A stretch of DNA of 64,000 nt, from assembly GCF_040267705.1 (NCBI RefSeq), contig NZ_CP158374.1, positions 3,100,001 through 3,164,000 on the forward strand. Direction: 5' to 3'. The notes under the pieces are model-generated. The model was not told the origin of the DNA. It did no database searches and worked only from the letters and a program-made list of their open reading frames with translations. Shown piece by piece: positions 8,310 to 19,299 of this stretch. The first letter of the stretch is position 1, and each line of letters starts with the position of its first letter. This DNA comes from Agromyces sp. G08B096. GTDB lineage: Bacteria > Actinomycetota > Actinomycetes > Actinomycetales > Microbacteriaceae. A program made the translations under genes and the position numbers.

Positions 8310-9620
8310 TCAGCGCGCGAGGAGCGAGGGCCGCGGCCGGTCGTCGACGATCGGCTTCCACCCGTCGGCGCTGCGGTGGTAGACGGCGCCGAAACCGCCA
8401 GCGACGACCGTCTCGAGCGCGTCCGCGAAGCGGTCGACGTCGGCGGACGTCGAGCCGATGCCGAGGCTCGCGCGCAGGCCGTTCGACCTCGTCGCGACGC
8501 GGTCGAAGAACGGGTGCGCACAGAAGCGGCCCGCGCGCACCGAGATGCCGTGCTCGGCGGACAGCGCCGCGGCCACCAGCCCCACCGACCCGCGCTCGAG
8601 TTCGAGCGTGACGATGCCGACGCGGGCGGGGGCATCCGTGAAGCCGCGCACGATGCGGACGCCATCGACGGCGGCGACGCGGCGTTCCAGTCGCGTCGCG
8701 AGCGCGTGCTCGTGCTCGATCCGGGCCGATGGGCCGAGCGCATCGAGCTCTCGGAGCGCGACGGCGAGCGCGGCGATGCCGAGGACGTTCGGCGTGCCCG
8801 CCTCGTGCCGCTCGGGCGAGGCGTGCCAGATCACGCGGTCGAGGCCCACGCGTGCGACGGCGCCGCCGCCCGCGAGGTACGGCGGCGCCTGGTCGAGCCA
8901 GTCGGCCCGGCCGACGAGGGCTCCCGCCCCGTAGGGGGCGTACGCCTTGTGGCCCGAACACGCGAGGTAGTCGACGCCGTCGGCGGCGAGGTCGACGACT
9001 CGGTGCGGCAGCAGCTGCGCCGCGTCGACGACGATCCGGGCGCCGTGCTCGTGCGCGAGGTCTGCGAGCCGGGCGATGGGCAGCAGTTCGCCGGTGACGT
9101 TCGAGGCGCCGGTCACGGCGAGGAGCGCGGCTGGCCGGCGGGCGAGCTCGGCGCCGAGCGCCGCGATGGTCTCCTCGATGCTGGGGGCTCCGACCACGAC
9201 GCGGCGGCTCCGCCACGGCAGCAGGTTGGCGTGGTGCTCGATGTCGAGGACGACGACGTCGCCCGGCACGGCGGAGGCGAGCAGGTTCAGCGCGTCGGTC
9301 GTGTTCCTGGTGAAGACCACGACGTCGCCGTCGCGCGCGCCGACGTGGCGGGCGACGGCACCGCGGGCGTCCTCGACGAGCTCGGTCACGAGTTCGCTGG
9401 GGTAGCCCGTGCCGCGGTGCACGCTGGAGTACCAGGGCAGCAGATCGGCGACGGCCCGCGCCACGACCGCGAGCGGCGGGGCGGATGCCGCGAGGTCGAG
9501 GTTCGTGTGCGGCACGCGTCGTCCGCCGAGCACGGGCACCTCGAGGCCCGCGTCGGCGAGCAGCGCGAGCGGGGGCACGGTGCGCGACTCGGCGCGCGGT
9601 GCGGCGACGGCGATGCTCAC
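8310..9620 (-). CDS. Class V aminotransferase, SufS/cysteine desulfurase-like
   Basis: 436-residue PLP enzyme. Seen: cofactor contacts in VVDAAQLLPH (D179, Q182), the Schiff-base Lys in CSGHKAYAP (K205), and a SufS-like RAGRFCAHP loop whose Cys (C347) is the persulfide-forming residue in cysteine desulfurases. It could therefore release sulfur from cysteine or a related thiol. It also resembles isopenicillin-epimerase-like relatives, so the reaction is not certain. GTG 9620 follows a GGGGGAG site. Its promoter closely matches that of the transporter operon, which ties it to the downstream organosulfur-type cassette. No suf partner genes are nearby. Confidence 0.83.
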   Translation of the reverse strand: MSIAVAAPRAESRTVPPLALLADAGLEVPVLGGRRVPHTNLDLAASAPPLAVVARAVADLLPWYSSVHRGTGYPSELVTELVEDARGAVARHVGARDGDVVVFTRNTTDALNLLASAVPGDVVVLDIEHHANLLPWRSRRVVVGAPSIEETIAALGAELARRPAALLAVTGASNVTGELLPIARLADLAHEHGARIVVDAAQLLPHRVVDLAADGVDYLACSGHKAYAPYGAGALVGRADWLDQAPPYLAGGGAVARVGLDRVIWHASPERHEAGTPNVLGIAALAVALRELDALGPSARIEHEHALATRLERRVAAVDGVRIVRGFTDAPARVGIVTLELERGSVGLVAAALSAEHGISVRAGRFCAHPFFDRVATRSNGLRASLGIGSTSADVDRFADALETVVAGGFGAVYHRSADGWKPIVDDRPRPSLLAR

Positions 9621-9668
9621 GGCTCCCCCGATCCTGCGGGGCGCGCCGGTCGGCGCGCGGTCTGGTCG

Positions 9669-9697
9669 AGGGTACGGATGCCCCGTCACGCCCTCAA
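9669..9697 (-). promoter_or_regulatory. Promoter of the class V aminotransferase gene
   Basis: -35 TTGAGG (9697-9692), 17-bp spacer, -10 TACCCT (9674-9669), then TCGA. The spacer end GGCATCCG and the flanks match the promoter at 17410-17439. Confidence 0.6.
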
Positions 9698-9764
9698 GGG
9701 TCCGCCGACGCGGGCCGTCACGGCGCGCAACACGGCGCAACGTGCGGACGCCCGGGCGAGTGGA

Positions 9765-9790
9765 GGCCGGACCGGGTCCGCGGTCCGGCC
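9765..9790 (-). terminator. Hairpin terminator of the transporter/monooxygenase operon
   Basis: GGCCGGACC (9765-9773) pairs with GGTCCGGCC (9782-9790) around an 8-nt loop, starting 17 bases past the stop of the last operon gene. No T-tract, as usual at this GC content. Confidence 0.6.
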
Positions 9791-9806
9791 CCCGCCGGGT
9801 CGCCGG

Positions 9807-10472
9807 TCAGCGCCCCGGCTCGTCGGCCCGTGGCTCGTCGGCCCGCGGCTCGTCGGGTTCGCCGAGCGAGAGCATGAGGCGGTTCGCCCAGTTGAAGAAC
9901 GCCGCCGAGTGGATGACGTCGGCGACGGCCTGCTCGTCGTATCCCGCAGCCCGCAGCGCGTCGAGGTGGCGCCGCTCGAGCCGGGGCGGCGTGGCGGCGA
10001 GCGCGGCCGACGCGTCGATCACGGCGCGCCACGCGGCATCCTGCTGCGCGTCGACGCCGTCGTCGAGGAGGCGCTGCACGTCGCCGGGCCGCTTCGAGTA
10101 GTGCCCGGCGAAGCGCGCGTGCACCGAGGCGCAGAACACGCAGCCGTTGACCCGGCTCGTCGCGGCGGCGGCGAGCTCGCGGTCGGCCCTGGGCAGCCCG
10201 TCGGCGGCGTTGGTGAAGATGTCCTTGTCGGCGAGCGTGCGGGCGCGCAGGATGTCGGGATCGCGCACGAGGAGGCGGAAGTAGTCGCTCTTCGCGCGGG
10301 CCCGGTCGACGAGCCCCGCCCACTGTCGTTCGGTCAGCTGCTCGGCGTCGGCCGGCTCGAGCCAGGGCAGCCAGCCGAGTTCGGCGGCCGTGAAGGCGGC
10401 GGGCGTGGATGCCTCGGGGCGGAGGATGACCGCGACATCGGGCTCCGCCACGCGGTCGGCGGTGTCGGTCAT
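9807..10472 (-). CDS. Alkylhydroperoxidase domain protein (Avi_7169-like)
   Basis: 221-residue AhpD/CMD-fold protein with the redox motif CVFCASVHARFAGH near residues 114-127 (CxxC plus His), so peroxidase or thiol-relay chemistry is likely. From memory it matches the Avi_7169-type peroxidase subfamily that travels with the CMD protein encoded next to it. ATG 10472 overlaps the stop of the upstream CMD gene (ATGA). The C-terminus carries a DEPRA-type repeat from a 15-bp DNA tandem repeat, which is probably dispensable. It is the last gene of the operon, before a hairpin. Confidence 0.82.
   Translation of the reverse strand: MTDTADRVAEPDVAVILRPEASTPAAFTAAELGWLPWLEPADAEQLTERQWAGLVDRARAKSDYFRLLVRDPDILRARTLADKDIFTNAADGLPRADRELAAAATSRVNGCVFCASVHARFAGHYSKRPGDVQRLLDDGVDAQQDAAWRAVIDASAALAATPPRLERRHLDALRAAGYDEQAVADVIHSAAFFNWANRLMLSLGEPDEPRADEPRADEPGR
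9817..9861. repeat. Three copies of a 15-bp repeat in the peroxidase 3' end
   Basis: GGCTCGTCGGCCCG-type units start at 9817, 9832 and 9847 and encode the repeated DEPRA tail. In-frame unit length means copy-number change would not break the gene. Confidence 0.7.
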
Positions 10473-11047
10473 GCGGCCTCCTCGGTGAGCAGGCGCAGCC
10501 CGGCGGCGACGCGCAATTGGTACGCGAGGAACGCGACGAGCTGCGACAGGGTGACGATGCCGTCGGCGGACCACCCGGCGGCCGCGAGCCGCTCGAGGGC
10601 CGCGGGCGACGCCTCCCGGGGCCGGAAGACGAGCAGGTGGGCGTGCTCGAGGGCGGCGGCCGAGCGGTCGCCCACGGCCGCGCGAAGCGCATCGGATGCC
10701 TCGAAGCCGAGCCCGTCGCGCGACTCGGCGGCGAGGCCCGGCTCGCGGTACGCGCCGTAGGGCCCGGTGGTGCGGGCCGCCTCGGCGGCGAGCCGCGCCG
10801 CGTCGGCGAGGTCGCCCGCGAGTCCGGCGTAGAGCTCGGTCGCGGCCTCGTCGTCGTGCAGCGCGGCGACGAACGTCGCGACCAGGCCGCGCTCCGCACG
10901 GGTCGTGTGGGTCTCGTCGATGTCCGCGCCGAACAGGGCGTCGTGGCTGGCCTGCGACTGGTCGCGGGTCACGGGCCGGTGACGCCGGAGCGCGTCGACG
11001 CGGTCGCCGGGCGCGACGCCCGCGAGCCGATCGATGGTGTCGGTCAT
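10469..11047 (-). CDS. CMD domain protein (Avi_7170-like)
   Basis: 192-residue carboxymuconolactone-decarboxylase-fold protein without the CxxC pair of its neighbour, so probably a structural or binding partner rather than a peroxidase. It begins MTDTIDRLAGV, and its C-terminal LSQLVAFLAYQLRVAAG helix is typical of the fold. ATG 11047 has AGAGAGGA upstream. It sits 43 nt after the monooxygenase gene with a small GC-rich hairpin in the gap, and overlaps the next gene by 4 nt. The pairing of this family with an Avi_7169-type peroxidase is recalled, not searched. Confidence 0.75.
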   Translation of the reverse strand: MTDTIDRLAGVAPGDRVDALRRHRPVTRDQSQASHDALFGADIDETHTTRAERGLVATFVAALHDDEAATELYAGLAGDLADAARLAAEAARTTGPYGAYREPGLAAESRDGLGFEASDALRAAVGDRSAAALEHAHLLVFRPREASPAALERLAAAGWSADGIVTLSQLVAFLAYQLRVAAGLRLLTEEAA

Positions 11048-11090
11048 GTGGTCCTCTCTCGTTGCCGGGCGGGCCGGGCGGCCCGGACGT

Positions 11091-12160
11091 TCATTCGGTC
11101 GCGAGCGCGGTCGCGGTGGCGGCGGCGGCCGCAGTGACGCTCCTCGCGCCCGCCCCGACGGCTCGCCGGGCGCCGGCGCCCCAGCCGAGCGCCGGGGCGA
11201 CCTCGGTCGCGATGAGCTCGATCGAGCGCAGCACGAGCTCGTGCGGCGGGTCGACCGAGTGCACCTGGAAGGCGACGTCGGTGGCCTCGGCCGCGACGGA
11301 GTCGCGCGCGAGCGACTCGACCACCTCGTCGACGGTGCCGACGTGGGTGTCGTACGACGCGATGAGCTCGTCGAGGCTCTCGCCGACCGGCGGTTGCCCG
11401 GTGCGCGCGAAGCCTGCGGCTGCGCGGCGCAACCCGAGCTCGGCGCAGCGACGGGCCTCGTCGCGCGAGTCGGCGACGAACAGCGTCCGGGAGGCGAGGA
11501 TGCGCGGAGGCACGCCGTCCGGCAGCGACTCCCGGTACGCGTCGACGATCGGCAGCTGGAGCTCGGAGAGGGTCCGGCGCGGGGCATCCGCCGGTCTCGG
11601 CTGGGTGCGGGAGAGCAGCAGACCGTGCCCCGCCCGGCCGGCGCGCGTGCCGCCGAACGCGGAGAAGGTCGCCTGCCAGAGGTGGCCGAGCAGTCCGCGC
11701 CCGTCGGGGTGCAGCCGGTTGCGGTCGTCGCCGAGCGCGCCGCCGGCGAGGGCCGCGACGAGCGCGTCGACCTTCTCGCCGAACACCCGGGCGCGGTCCT
11801 CGTGCTGCTGCCCGAAGGCGAGGAACGACGCGGGCGTCGAGCCGGAGCCGACGCCGAGCTCGATCCGCCCGCCCGAGAGCAGGTCGGCGACCACCGCATC
11901 CTCGGCGACCCGGACGGGGTCTTCGAGAGGCAGGGTCACGACCGCGGTCCCGAGCCGGATCCGGCTCGTCGCGGCCGCCGCGTGCGCGAGGAACACGAAC
12001 GGCGACGGCAGGCCGCCCTCGGCCGCGTGGAAGTGGTGCTGCGCGACCCACGCCGAGTCGAAGCCGTGGCGTTCGGCCGCGACGATCTGCTCGGTCGCGA
12101 TGCGGTACCGCTCCGCGGGCGTGGTGTCGTCGAGAAGCCTGGTGAAGAATCCGATGCGGG

Positions 12161-12164
<4 letters not shown>
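11091..12164 (-). CDS. Luciferase-like FMN-dependent monooxygenase (KPN_01858-like)
   Basis: 357-residue TIM-barrel flavin monooxygenase of the bacterial luciferase superfamily, acting with FMNH2 and O2. Seen: the N-terminal IGFFTRL strand, WVAQHHFHAAEGGLPSP (43-59), the flavin/phosphate segment TSRIRLGTAVVTLPLEDP and LSGGRIELGVGSG. It resembles the KPN_01858 subfamily known to co-occur with peptide-type ABC transporters and CMD proteins. No dedicated FMN reductase is in this operon. The start overlaps the ABC ATPase stop (ATGA). Substrate unknown; sulfur or nitrogen compounds are typical of related enzymes. Confidence 0.82.
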
Positions 12165-13809
<1,645 letters not shown>

Positions 13810-13813
<4 letters not shown>

Positions 13814-14760
13814 GAGGTCCTCCCGGCGGCGTGGCTGAGACGGTTGGCGGCGAGGACGACGGCCACCACCACGAGCCCGGGCAGCACGGTCAGCCACCAC
13901 GACGTCGCGACGTAGTTGCGCCCCTCGGAGATGAGCAGGCCCCATTCGGGCGTCGGCGGCGGGGCGCCGTAGCCGAGGAAGCCGAGCGTGGAGATGGCGA
14001 GGATCGCCGAGCCGAACTGCAGCGCGGCGAGGCCGACGACGGCGGTGAGCGAATTGGGCAGGACGTGCCGGAACAGCACGGCGGGCAGCCGCGCCCCCGA
14101 TCCGATCGCGGCCTCGACGTAGTCGGCCTGGCGCACGCGCACGACCTCCGATCTCGCGAGCCTCGTGAACGCGGCGATCGAGCCGATGCCGACCGCGATG
14201 GCGGCGTTCACGGTGCCGAAGCCCAGCAGGATGATGATGCTGAGCGAGAGCAGCAGGCCCGGCACCGACAGCAGCACGTCGACGATCCGGCCGACCACGG
14301 CGTCGACGGCCCCGCCGAGCGACCCCGCGGCGACACCGAGCAGTGTGCCGCCGACGAGCCCGACGGTCACCGCGACGAACGCACCCGAGAGCGAGTGGAC
14401 GGCGCCGTGCACGACCCTCGCGTACAGGTCGCGGCCGATGGCGTCGGTGCCGAACAGGTGCGCGAGGCTCGGCGCCTGCAGCTTCTCGGCCGGCACACCG
14501 GAGATCGGATCGGCGGCCGTGAAGAGCCACGGCACGAGGGCCCACGCCACCGCGATCGCGACCACGAGCCAGGCGAGCACGAGACCCGGGCGGATGCCGC
14601 GCACCCGGCCGACCCCCCGCACCCGGCGGCCGGACCGCGACGGCCGGCTCGCGGCTTCCGCGGGCGCATCGACCGCCGCGACCCCGCCCGTGACGACCCC
14701 GCCCGTGACGTCGACCGCCGGGGCCGGGGCATCCGTTCGCTGCTGGACCGGCGCGCTCAT
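13810..14760 (-). CDS. Peptide-type ABC transporter permease, DppC/OppC-like
   Basis: 316-residue permease with a long Ala/Pro/Val-rich N-terminal tail (about 50 residues), then six predicted membrane segments. The GTDAIGRDLYARVVHGA segment and the cytoplasmic EAAIGSGARLPAVLFRHVLPN loop that docks the ATPase are typical of DppC. ATG 14760 overlaps the stop of the DppB gene. Works as a heterodimer with that protein for import of a small peptide-like or organic substrate. Confidence 0.92.
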
Positions 14761-15695
14761 GCGGCCACCGCCTTCCGCTTCAGCCTCGGATCGAGGACGG
14801 GATACACGAGGTCGACCGCGAGGTTCACCACGACGAACACGAGCGTCGACAGGATGACGATCGCCTGCAGCACCGCGACATCCTGATTGGCCACCGCCTG
14901 CTCGGTGAGCCGGCCGATGCCGGCCCGTCCGAACACCGTCTCGGTGACCACGGCGCCGCCGATGAGCTCGCCGATCAGCACGCCGGCGATGGTGATCGCC
15001 GGCAGCATCGCGTTCCGGGCGACGTTGCGCCACAGCACCCAGGCCCCGCTCGCGCCCTTCGCCCGCACGACCGCGACGAACGGCGACAGCTGCACCTCGT
15101 CGATCGAGCGGGCGAGCACCTGCGCGAGGGGCGCTGAGATCGGCACCGCGAGCGTCAGCACCGGCAGGATGAGCCCCTGCACGGGGTCGGCGCCGATCAC
15201 CGGCACGAGCCGCAGCTGGAACGAGAACACCTGGATGAGCACGATGCCGAGCCAGAACACCGGCACCGACACGAACACGCCGGGCAGGGCCCGGAGCCCC
15301 CGCCGCAGCCATCCGAACGGCGCGAGCGTCGACAGGAACGCGATGCCCACGGCGAGCACGACCGCCACGAGGAAGCCGAGGCCCGCGAGGGCGAGCGTGT
15401 CGGGCAGCGCCGAGCCGATCAGCTCGTGCACGGGCGTGCCGTACTGCACCGAGGTGCCGAAGTCGCCCTGCAGGAACCCGGCCAGGGTGTGCCCGAACTG
15501 CTGCCACAGCGGCACGTCCGCGCCGTACGCCGCCCGGATGTCGGCGATCTGCTCCGGCGAGAGCCCGAGTTCGGGGCTCTCGAACTTGATCAGGATCGCA
15601 TCGCCGGGCAGGGCCTGCAGCAGCACGAACGTCGCCGTGAACGCGACCGCGAGCACGATGAGGGCCTGCCCGGTGCGACGGAGGAGGTACGGCAC
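14757..15695 (-). CDS. Peptide-type ABC transporter permease, DppB/OppB-like
   Basis: 312-residue inner-membrane permease with six predicted transmembrane segments and the DppB-type VVRAKGASGAWVLWRNVARN docking loop followed by GxxIGELIGGAVVTETVF. The start is taken as GTG 15695, 11 nt after the binding-protein stop, because AGGAG overlaps that stop codon at the right distance and the next in-frame residues lead straight into the first helix. Confidence 0.9.
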   Translation of the reverse strand: MPYLLRRTGQALIVLAVAFTATFVLLQALPGDAILIKFESPELGLSPEQIADIRAAYGADVPLWQQFGHTLAGFLQGDFGTSVQYGTPVHELIGSALPDTLALAGLGFLVAVVLAVGIAFLSTLAPFGWLRRGLRALPGVFVSVPVFWLGIVLIQVFSFQLRLVPVIGADPVQGLILPVLTLAVPISAPLAQVLARSIDEVQLSPFVAVVRAKGASGAWVLWRNVARNAMLPAITIAGVLIGELIGGAVVTETVFGRAGIGRLTEQAVANQDVAVLQAIVILSTLVFVVVNLAVDLVYPVLDPRLKRKAVAA

Positions 15696-15706
15696 GGTTC
15701 CGGCTC

Positions 15707-17344
15707 CTACCGCTCGTCGAGCCAGGTGTCGTAGAACTGCGGGCGGGCGACGGCCTCGGTCGTGAAGCCGTGCACGTACGGCGCCGCGCCGTAGACCTGC
15801 GGCTCCTCGAACAGCGGGATGACGTAGGCCTGCTCGGTGAGGTAGTCCTGCACGGCGGCCGAGGCGGCGTCGCGCGCGGCCGGGTCGGCCTCGGATGCCA
15901 CGGCCGAGAGCAGCGCGTCGAGCTCGGCGTCGTTCGAGAGCAGCGTGTTGCGGTTCTTCGTGAAGTACTGGCTCTTGATCACGTCGTGGTCGGCGCGGCC
16001 CACCATCGAGTGGTACAGCGGCGTCTTCAGCGGGTCGAGGATGTCCTCGGCGTAGCTGCCGGAGTCGGCGGCCTTCACGTTCAGCTCGACGCCGATCTCC
16101 TTCAGCTGCTGGCTGACGAGCTCGAGGGTCTGCTTCGACAGCGGCTGCGGCTTCGCCTCGTACACGGTGAGCGAGAGGCGCTCGCCGTCGCGCTCGCGGA
16201 TGCCGTCGGCGCCGACGACCCAGCCGGCCTCGTCGAGCAGCTCCTCCGAGAGCTCGGGGTCGTACGCGAGCCCCTCGGACTCGTCGGTGTAGCCCTGCGC
16301 GGTCGAGGCGAGCTGGGACGTCGCGACCGGGTAGTTCTCCGTGAAGATCGTGTCGACGACCTCCTGCGCGTCGACGCCGTGCACGAGCGCCTGACGCACG
16401 CGCAGATCGCTCAGCAGCGGGTTGGTGAACCGCAGGCCGATGGAGTTGTTCACCCCGCGGGTCGGCGCGGCGACGATCTCGAACCCGGCACCCGAGACCT
16501 GCGCCTCGTCGAAGGCCTGCACGTACCGGATGACGTCGGCCTGGCCGGCGAGCAGTGACCCGATGCGCACACTGTCCTCCGGGGTCACGATGACCTCGAT
16601 CGCGTCGAGGTACGCCCGGCCCTGGTGCTCGAACGACTCGGGCGCCCAGTCGTAGTCCTCGCGCGCCTCGAGCAGCAGGGTGGTGCCGATCTCCTCGTCG
16701 GCCGCGACGAACGGCCCGCTGCCGACGATCTCGGCCGCGTTGCCCGCACCCCAGTCCTCGAGCTTCCGGTCGAGCGTGGCCGGCGAGACGAGCCCCGAGT
16801 TGATCGTCGAAGTGGCCTGCAGGAAGCCCGGCGCCGGCGCCGAGAACCGGAACGTCACGGTGTCGGCGTCGACGACCTCGCTCGAGGCGTAGTTGTTGAT
16901 CGCCTCGGAGATCGTGAGACCCAGGTCGGTGTTGCCGAGCCCGTAGGTGTCGAAGTTCTTCGCGACGGCCGCCGCGTCGAGCGCGCTGCCGTCGGAGAAG
17001 GTGACGTCGTCGCGGAGGTCGAACGTGTACTCGGTGGCATCCGCGTTCACGGTCCAGTCGGTCGCGACCCACGGCTGGATCTCGAGGGTCTCGGGGTCCT
17101 GCCAGGTGAGGCGGGCGGTGAGGTTGTTCACCAGCCCGCCGTTCGGATAGAAGCCCGCCTGCGGCGGGTAGAGCGTGGTGTACGCCTGGTGCTCGAGATA
17201 CGTCAGGGTGCCGCCCTCGACGGGGTCGCCGGAGGCGGAGCCGGCTGAGCTCGCCTGGCCGCTCGCGCACGAGGCGAGCATGGCGGCGGCGGCGAGCGCG
17301 GCGGCGCCCGCGATGACGGTGCGGCGGAGGCGGGTCGTTGGCAT
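15707..17344 (-). CDS. ABC transporter substrate-binding lipoprotein (KPN_01854-like)
   Basis: 545-residue family-5 extracellular solute-binding protein. A lipoprotein signal is clear: RLRR, hydrophobic Ala-rich core and lipobox LASC with the modified Cys at 26. The mature part shows the family pattern of LxxxVTFSDGSALDA and GSGPFVA. It delivers the substrate to the DppBC-like permease. It is the first gene of a seven-gene operon with its own promoter at 17410-17439. Peptides, opines or small sulfur compounds are possible ligands; sequence alone does not decide. Confidence 0.9.
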   Translation of the reverse strand: MPTTRLRRTVIAGAAALAAAAMLASCASGQASSAGSASGDPVEGGTLTYLEHQAYTTLYPPQAGFYPNGGLVNNLTARLTWQDPETLEIQPWVATDWTVNADATEYTFDLRDDVTFSDGSALDAAAVAKNFDTYGLGNTDLGLTISEAINNYASSEVVDADTVTFRFSAPAPGFLQATSTINSGLVSPATLDRKLEDWGAGNAAEIVGSGPFVAADEEIGTTLLLEAREDYDWAPESFEHQGRAYLDAIEVIVTPEDSVRIGSLLAGQADVIRYVQAFDEAQVSGAGFEIVAAPTRGVNNSIGLRFTNPLLSDLRVRQALVHGVDAQEVVDTIFTENYPVATSQLASTAQGYTDESEGLAYDPELSEELLDEAGWVVGADGIRERDGERLSLTVYEAKPQPLSKQTLELVSQQLKEIGVELNVKAADSGSYAEDILDPLKTPLYHSMVGRADHDVIKSQYFTKNRNTLLSNDAELDALLSAVASEADPAARDAASAAVQDYLTEQAYVIPLFEEPQVYGAAPYVHGFTTEAVARPQFYDTWLDER

Positions 17345-17409
17345 GGGCGGATCGTTCCTTCGGTCGGGATGCTGCGGTCCGGTGGCGCCCGGTCGGGGCG
17401 TGAGCCTCG

Positions 17410-17439
17410 ACGGTACGGATGCCTCGCGCCGGGCCTCAA
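17410..17439 (-). promoter_or_regulatory. Promoter of the ABC transporter/monooxygenase operon
   Basis: -35 TTGAGG (17439-17434), 18-bp spacer ending GGCATCCG, -10 TACCGT (17415-17410) followed by TCGA. It strongly resembles the promoter at 9669-9697. The leader to the binding-protein ATG is about 60 nt. Confidence 0.6.
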
Positions 17440-17562
17440 CCGGGCGCCGTCTCGCGGATTCATCCGCCGACACAGCTCGTCGTGTGGCGTCATCCCGCGT
17501 CGTCTTCGCGAGGTGCGCGCTGCTGCGACGGGCGGTGAGACGCGGGCGCGGAGACACATCCG

Positions 17563-17572
17563 GTCATGTGAC
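17563..17572. promoter_or_regulatory. Palindrome-like GTCATGTGAC upstream of the operon
   Basis: One mismatch from the perfect palindrome GTCATATGAC found at 19090-19099. It lies in the 265-bp gap between the second monooxygenase stop and the binding-protein gene, about 125 bp upstream of the -35. Candidate operator; no regulator gene is adjacent. Confidence 0.35.
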
Positions 17573-17609
17573 GCCGTGCGGCGGGACGGCGCGGGTCGGT
17601 GGTCGAGCG

Positions 17610-19010
17610 TCAGCGGCCGAGCGTCAGCGCGGCGTCGGCGGCTAGGTGCACGTTGGCCGGCCGCTCGAGCCCGAGGTGTTCGCGGAGCGTCGAGCCCTCG
17701 TACTCCGTCGGGAACACGCCGAGGCGCTGCAGCTCGGGCACCACGCCGAGCGCGAAGGCCTCGAACTGCGCGGGCTGCACGGCCGAGAGCACGTTGAAGC
17801 CGTCGACCGCTTCCGCGTCGGCCCACGCAGCGAACTCGGCGGCGATCTGCTGCGCCGTGCCCACGATCATCGAGGCGTGCACCGTCGCGGTGACCAGCAG
17901 ATGCCTGAGCGTGGGCGGCGCCTCGCCGCCGACCCGGCGGCCGGTGCGCTCTCCGGCGATCTCGGCCAGCTCCTGACCGAGCTGGGAGAAGCCCGCCGCG
18001 AGCTGCGGCGTCACGACCGTGTCGGGACCGAGCCCGTCGAGGGCCACGCCGACGAGCGTCGACAGGTGGGCGATCGAGCGCTGCTCGGGGAAGACGTCGG
18101 GCGGACCGCCGGCGAAGTCCTCGGCGACCGGCACGAGCACCGTCAGCTCGTCGGCGATGGCCTGCGCGTGCTCCCTCGTCTCGCCGACGATCGGCAGCAC
18201 CGGGGCAATGACCTTGAGCGTGCGGTCGTCACGGCCCGACTCGAAGGCGAGCGAGCGCAGCTCCTCGCGGAGCGCCGCGGCCTGATGGATGTCGGACACC
18301 GCGACGAGCGCGAGGTCCGCGCTCCGCGCCGCGAACAAGCGCGACCGCGGCGACGTGCCGGCGTGCACGAGGGGCAGGTGCCCTTGCACGGGCCGGGCCA
18401 CGTTGAGCGGCCCGGTGACGCTGAGCTGGGCGCCGTGGAAGTCGGTCGCGTGCAGCTTCGACGGGTCGAGGTACACGCCGGCCTCGGCGTCGGCGACGAT
18501 GGCGTCGTCCTCGAAGGAGTCCCAGAGCCGCCGGAGCACCGTCTCGAACTCGTCGGCGCGGTCGTAGCGGGTCTCGTTCGTGGCGTGGGCGTCGCGCCCG
18601 TGGTTGCCCGCGGCGCGCGGTTCGGCCCCCGTCACGAGGTTCAGGCCGGCCCGGCCGCCGGAGAGCAGGTCGATGGAGGCGGTGGCCCGGGCGAGTGTGT
18701 ACGGGTCGGAGTAGCTCGTGTTCGCGGTCGCGATGAGCCCGATGCGGCTCGTCAGCGCCGCCAGGTAGGTGACCGCGGAGAGCGGGTCGATCCGGGCGAC
18801 GAGGTACGGGTCGCGGTACTCGAGGTCGTGGCCGGTGGCGAGCCAGTCGCCGAAGAACAGGTAGTCGAGCCTCGCCCGCTCGGCGACCTCGGCCGTGCGG
18901 CGCAGTACGGCGGCGTCGCCGCGGGGGTCGCGATGCGCGCCCGGGTAGCGCCACCCCGACGGGTACGCGCCCACCGTGCGGACCATCGCGCCGATGATGA
19001 GTCGAGACAT
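17610..19010 (-). CDS. NtaA/SnaA/DszA-family FMN-dependent monooxygenase
   Basis: 466-residue large-type flavin monooxygenase using FMNH2 from a separate reductase. Seen: GAYPSGWRYPGA (15-26), the FFGDWLA strand, TANTSYSDPYTLARATAS and SGGRAGLNLVTGAEPRAAGNHG, all family hallmarks. Relatives oxidise nitrilotriacetate, dibenzothiophene sulfone, dimethyl sulfide or S-alkyl-cysteine derivatives, so a C-S or C-N cleaving role is likely. ATG 19010 has GGAGGTGG upstream and a TAGCGT -10 further up. Next gene on the same strand is the transporter operon, 265 bp away with its own promoter. Confidence 0.85.
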   Translation of the reverse strand: MSRLIIGAMVRTVGAYPSGWRYPGAHRDPRGDAAVLRRTAEVAERARLDYLFFGDWLATGHDLEYRDPYLVARIDPLSAVTYLAALTSRIGLIATANTSYSDPYTLARATASIDLLSGGRAGLNLVTGAEPRAAGNHGRDAHATNETRYDRADEFETVLRRLWDSFEDDAIVADAEAGVYLDPSKLHATDFHGAQLSVTGPLNVARPVQGHLPLVHAGTSPRSRLFAARSADLALVAVSDIHQAAALREELRSLAFESGRDDRTLKVIAPVLPIVGETREHAQAIADELTVLVPVAEDFAGGPPDVFPEQRSIAHLSTLVGVALDGLGPDTVVTPQLAAGFSQLGQELAEIAGERTGRRVGGEAPPTLRHLLVTATVHASMIVGTAQQIAAEFAAWADAEAVDGFNVLSAVQPAQFEAFALGVVPELQRLGVFPTEYEGSTLREHLGLERPANVHLAADAALTLGR

Positions 19011-19089
19011 CAGGCACCACCTCCACCGGCGACGCTAGGAGGGCGGGCGGCGGCACGGCGAGCGGGTCCGTCACAGTCGGGAACGCGGG

Positions 19090-19099
19090 GTCATATGAC
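19090..19099. promoter_or_regulatory. Perfect palindrome GTCATATGAC upstream of the NtaA-like gene
   Basis: Ten-base perfect palindrome about 80 bp upstream of the monooxygenase start, flanked by further GTCAC/GTGAC elements (19110-19123). Shares 9 of 10 bases with 17563-17572. The 284-bp region 19016-19299 shows no gene otherwise. Confidence 0.4.
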
Positions 19100-19262
19100 T
19101 TGATCGGCGGTCACACGGCGTCACGCATCGTTCGCGCCGGCAGGTCCGCGGATCGGCGTCACGATCCGGCGTCTCGAGCATCTCTCAAGTGAGGCGGTGT
19201 GGATGCATCCCCCGAAATGCCCGCGTCGCCTGTCGCCCCGATGGTCCCCACGGCCGGGCGAC

Positions 19263-19291
19263 GGCCCCCGGGCGTGAGCCGCCCGGGGGCC
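19263..19291 (-). terminator. Hairpin terminator after the Pro/Glu-rich membrane protein gene
   Basis: GGCCCCCGGGCG (19263-19274), 5-nt loop, CGCCCGGGGGCC (19280-19291): a perfect 12-bp stem starting 8 nt past the stop at 19300. Confidence 0.75.
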
Positions 19292-19299
19292 CTCCGCGT

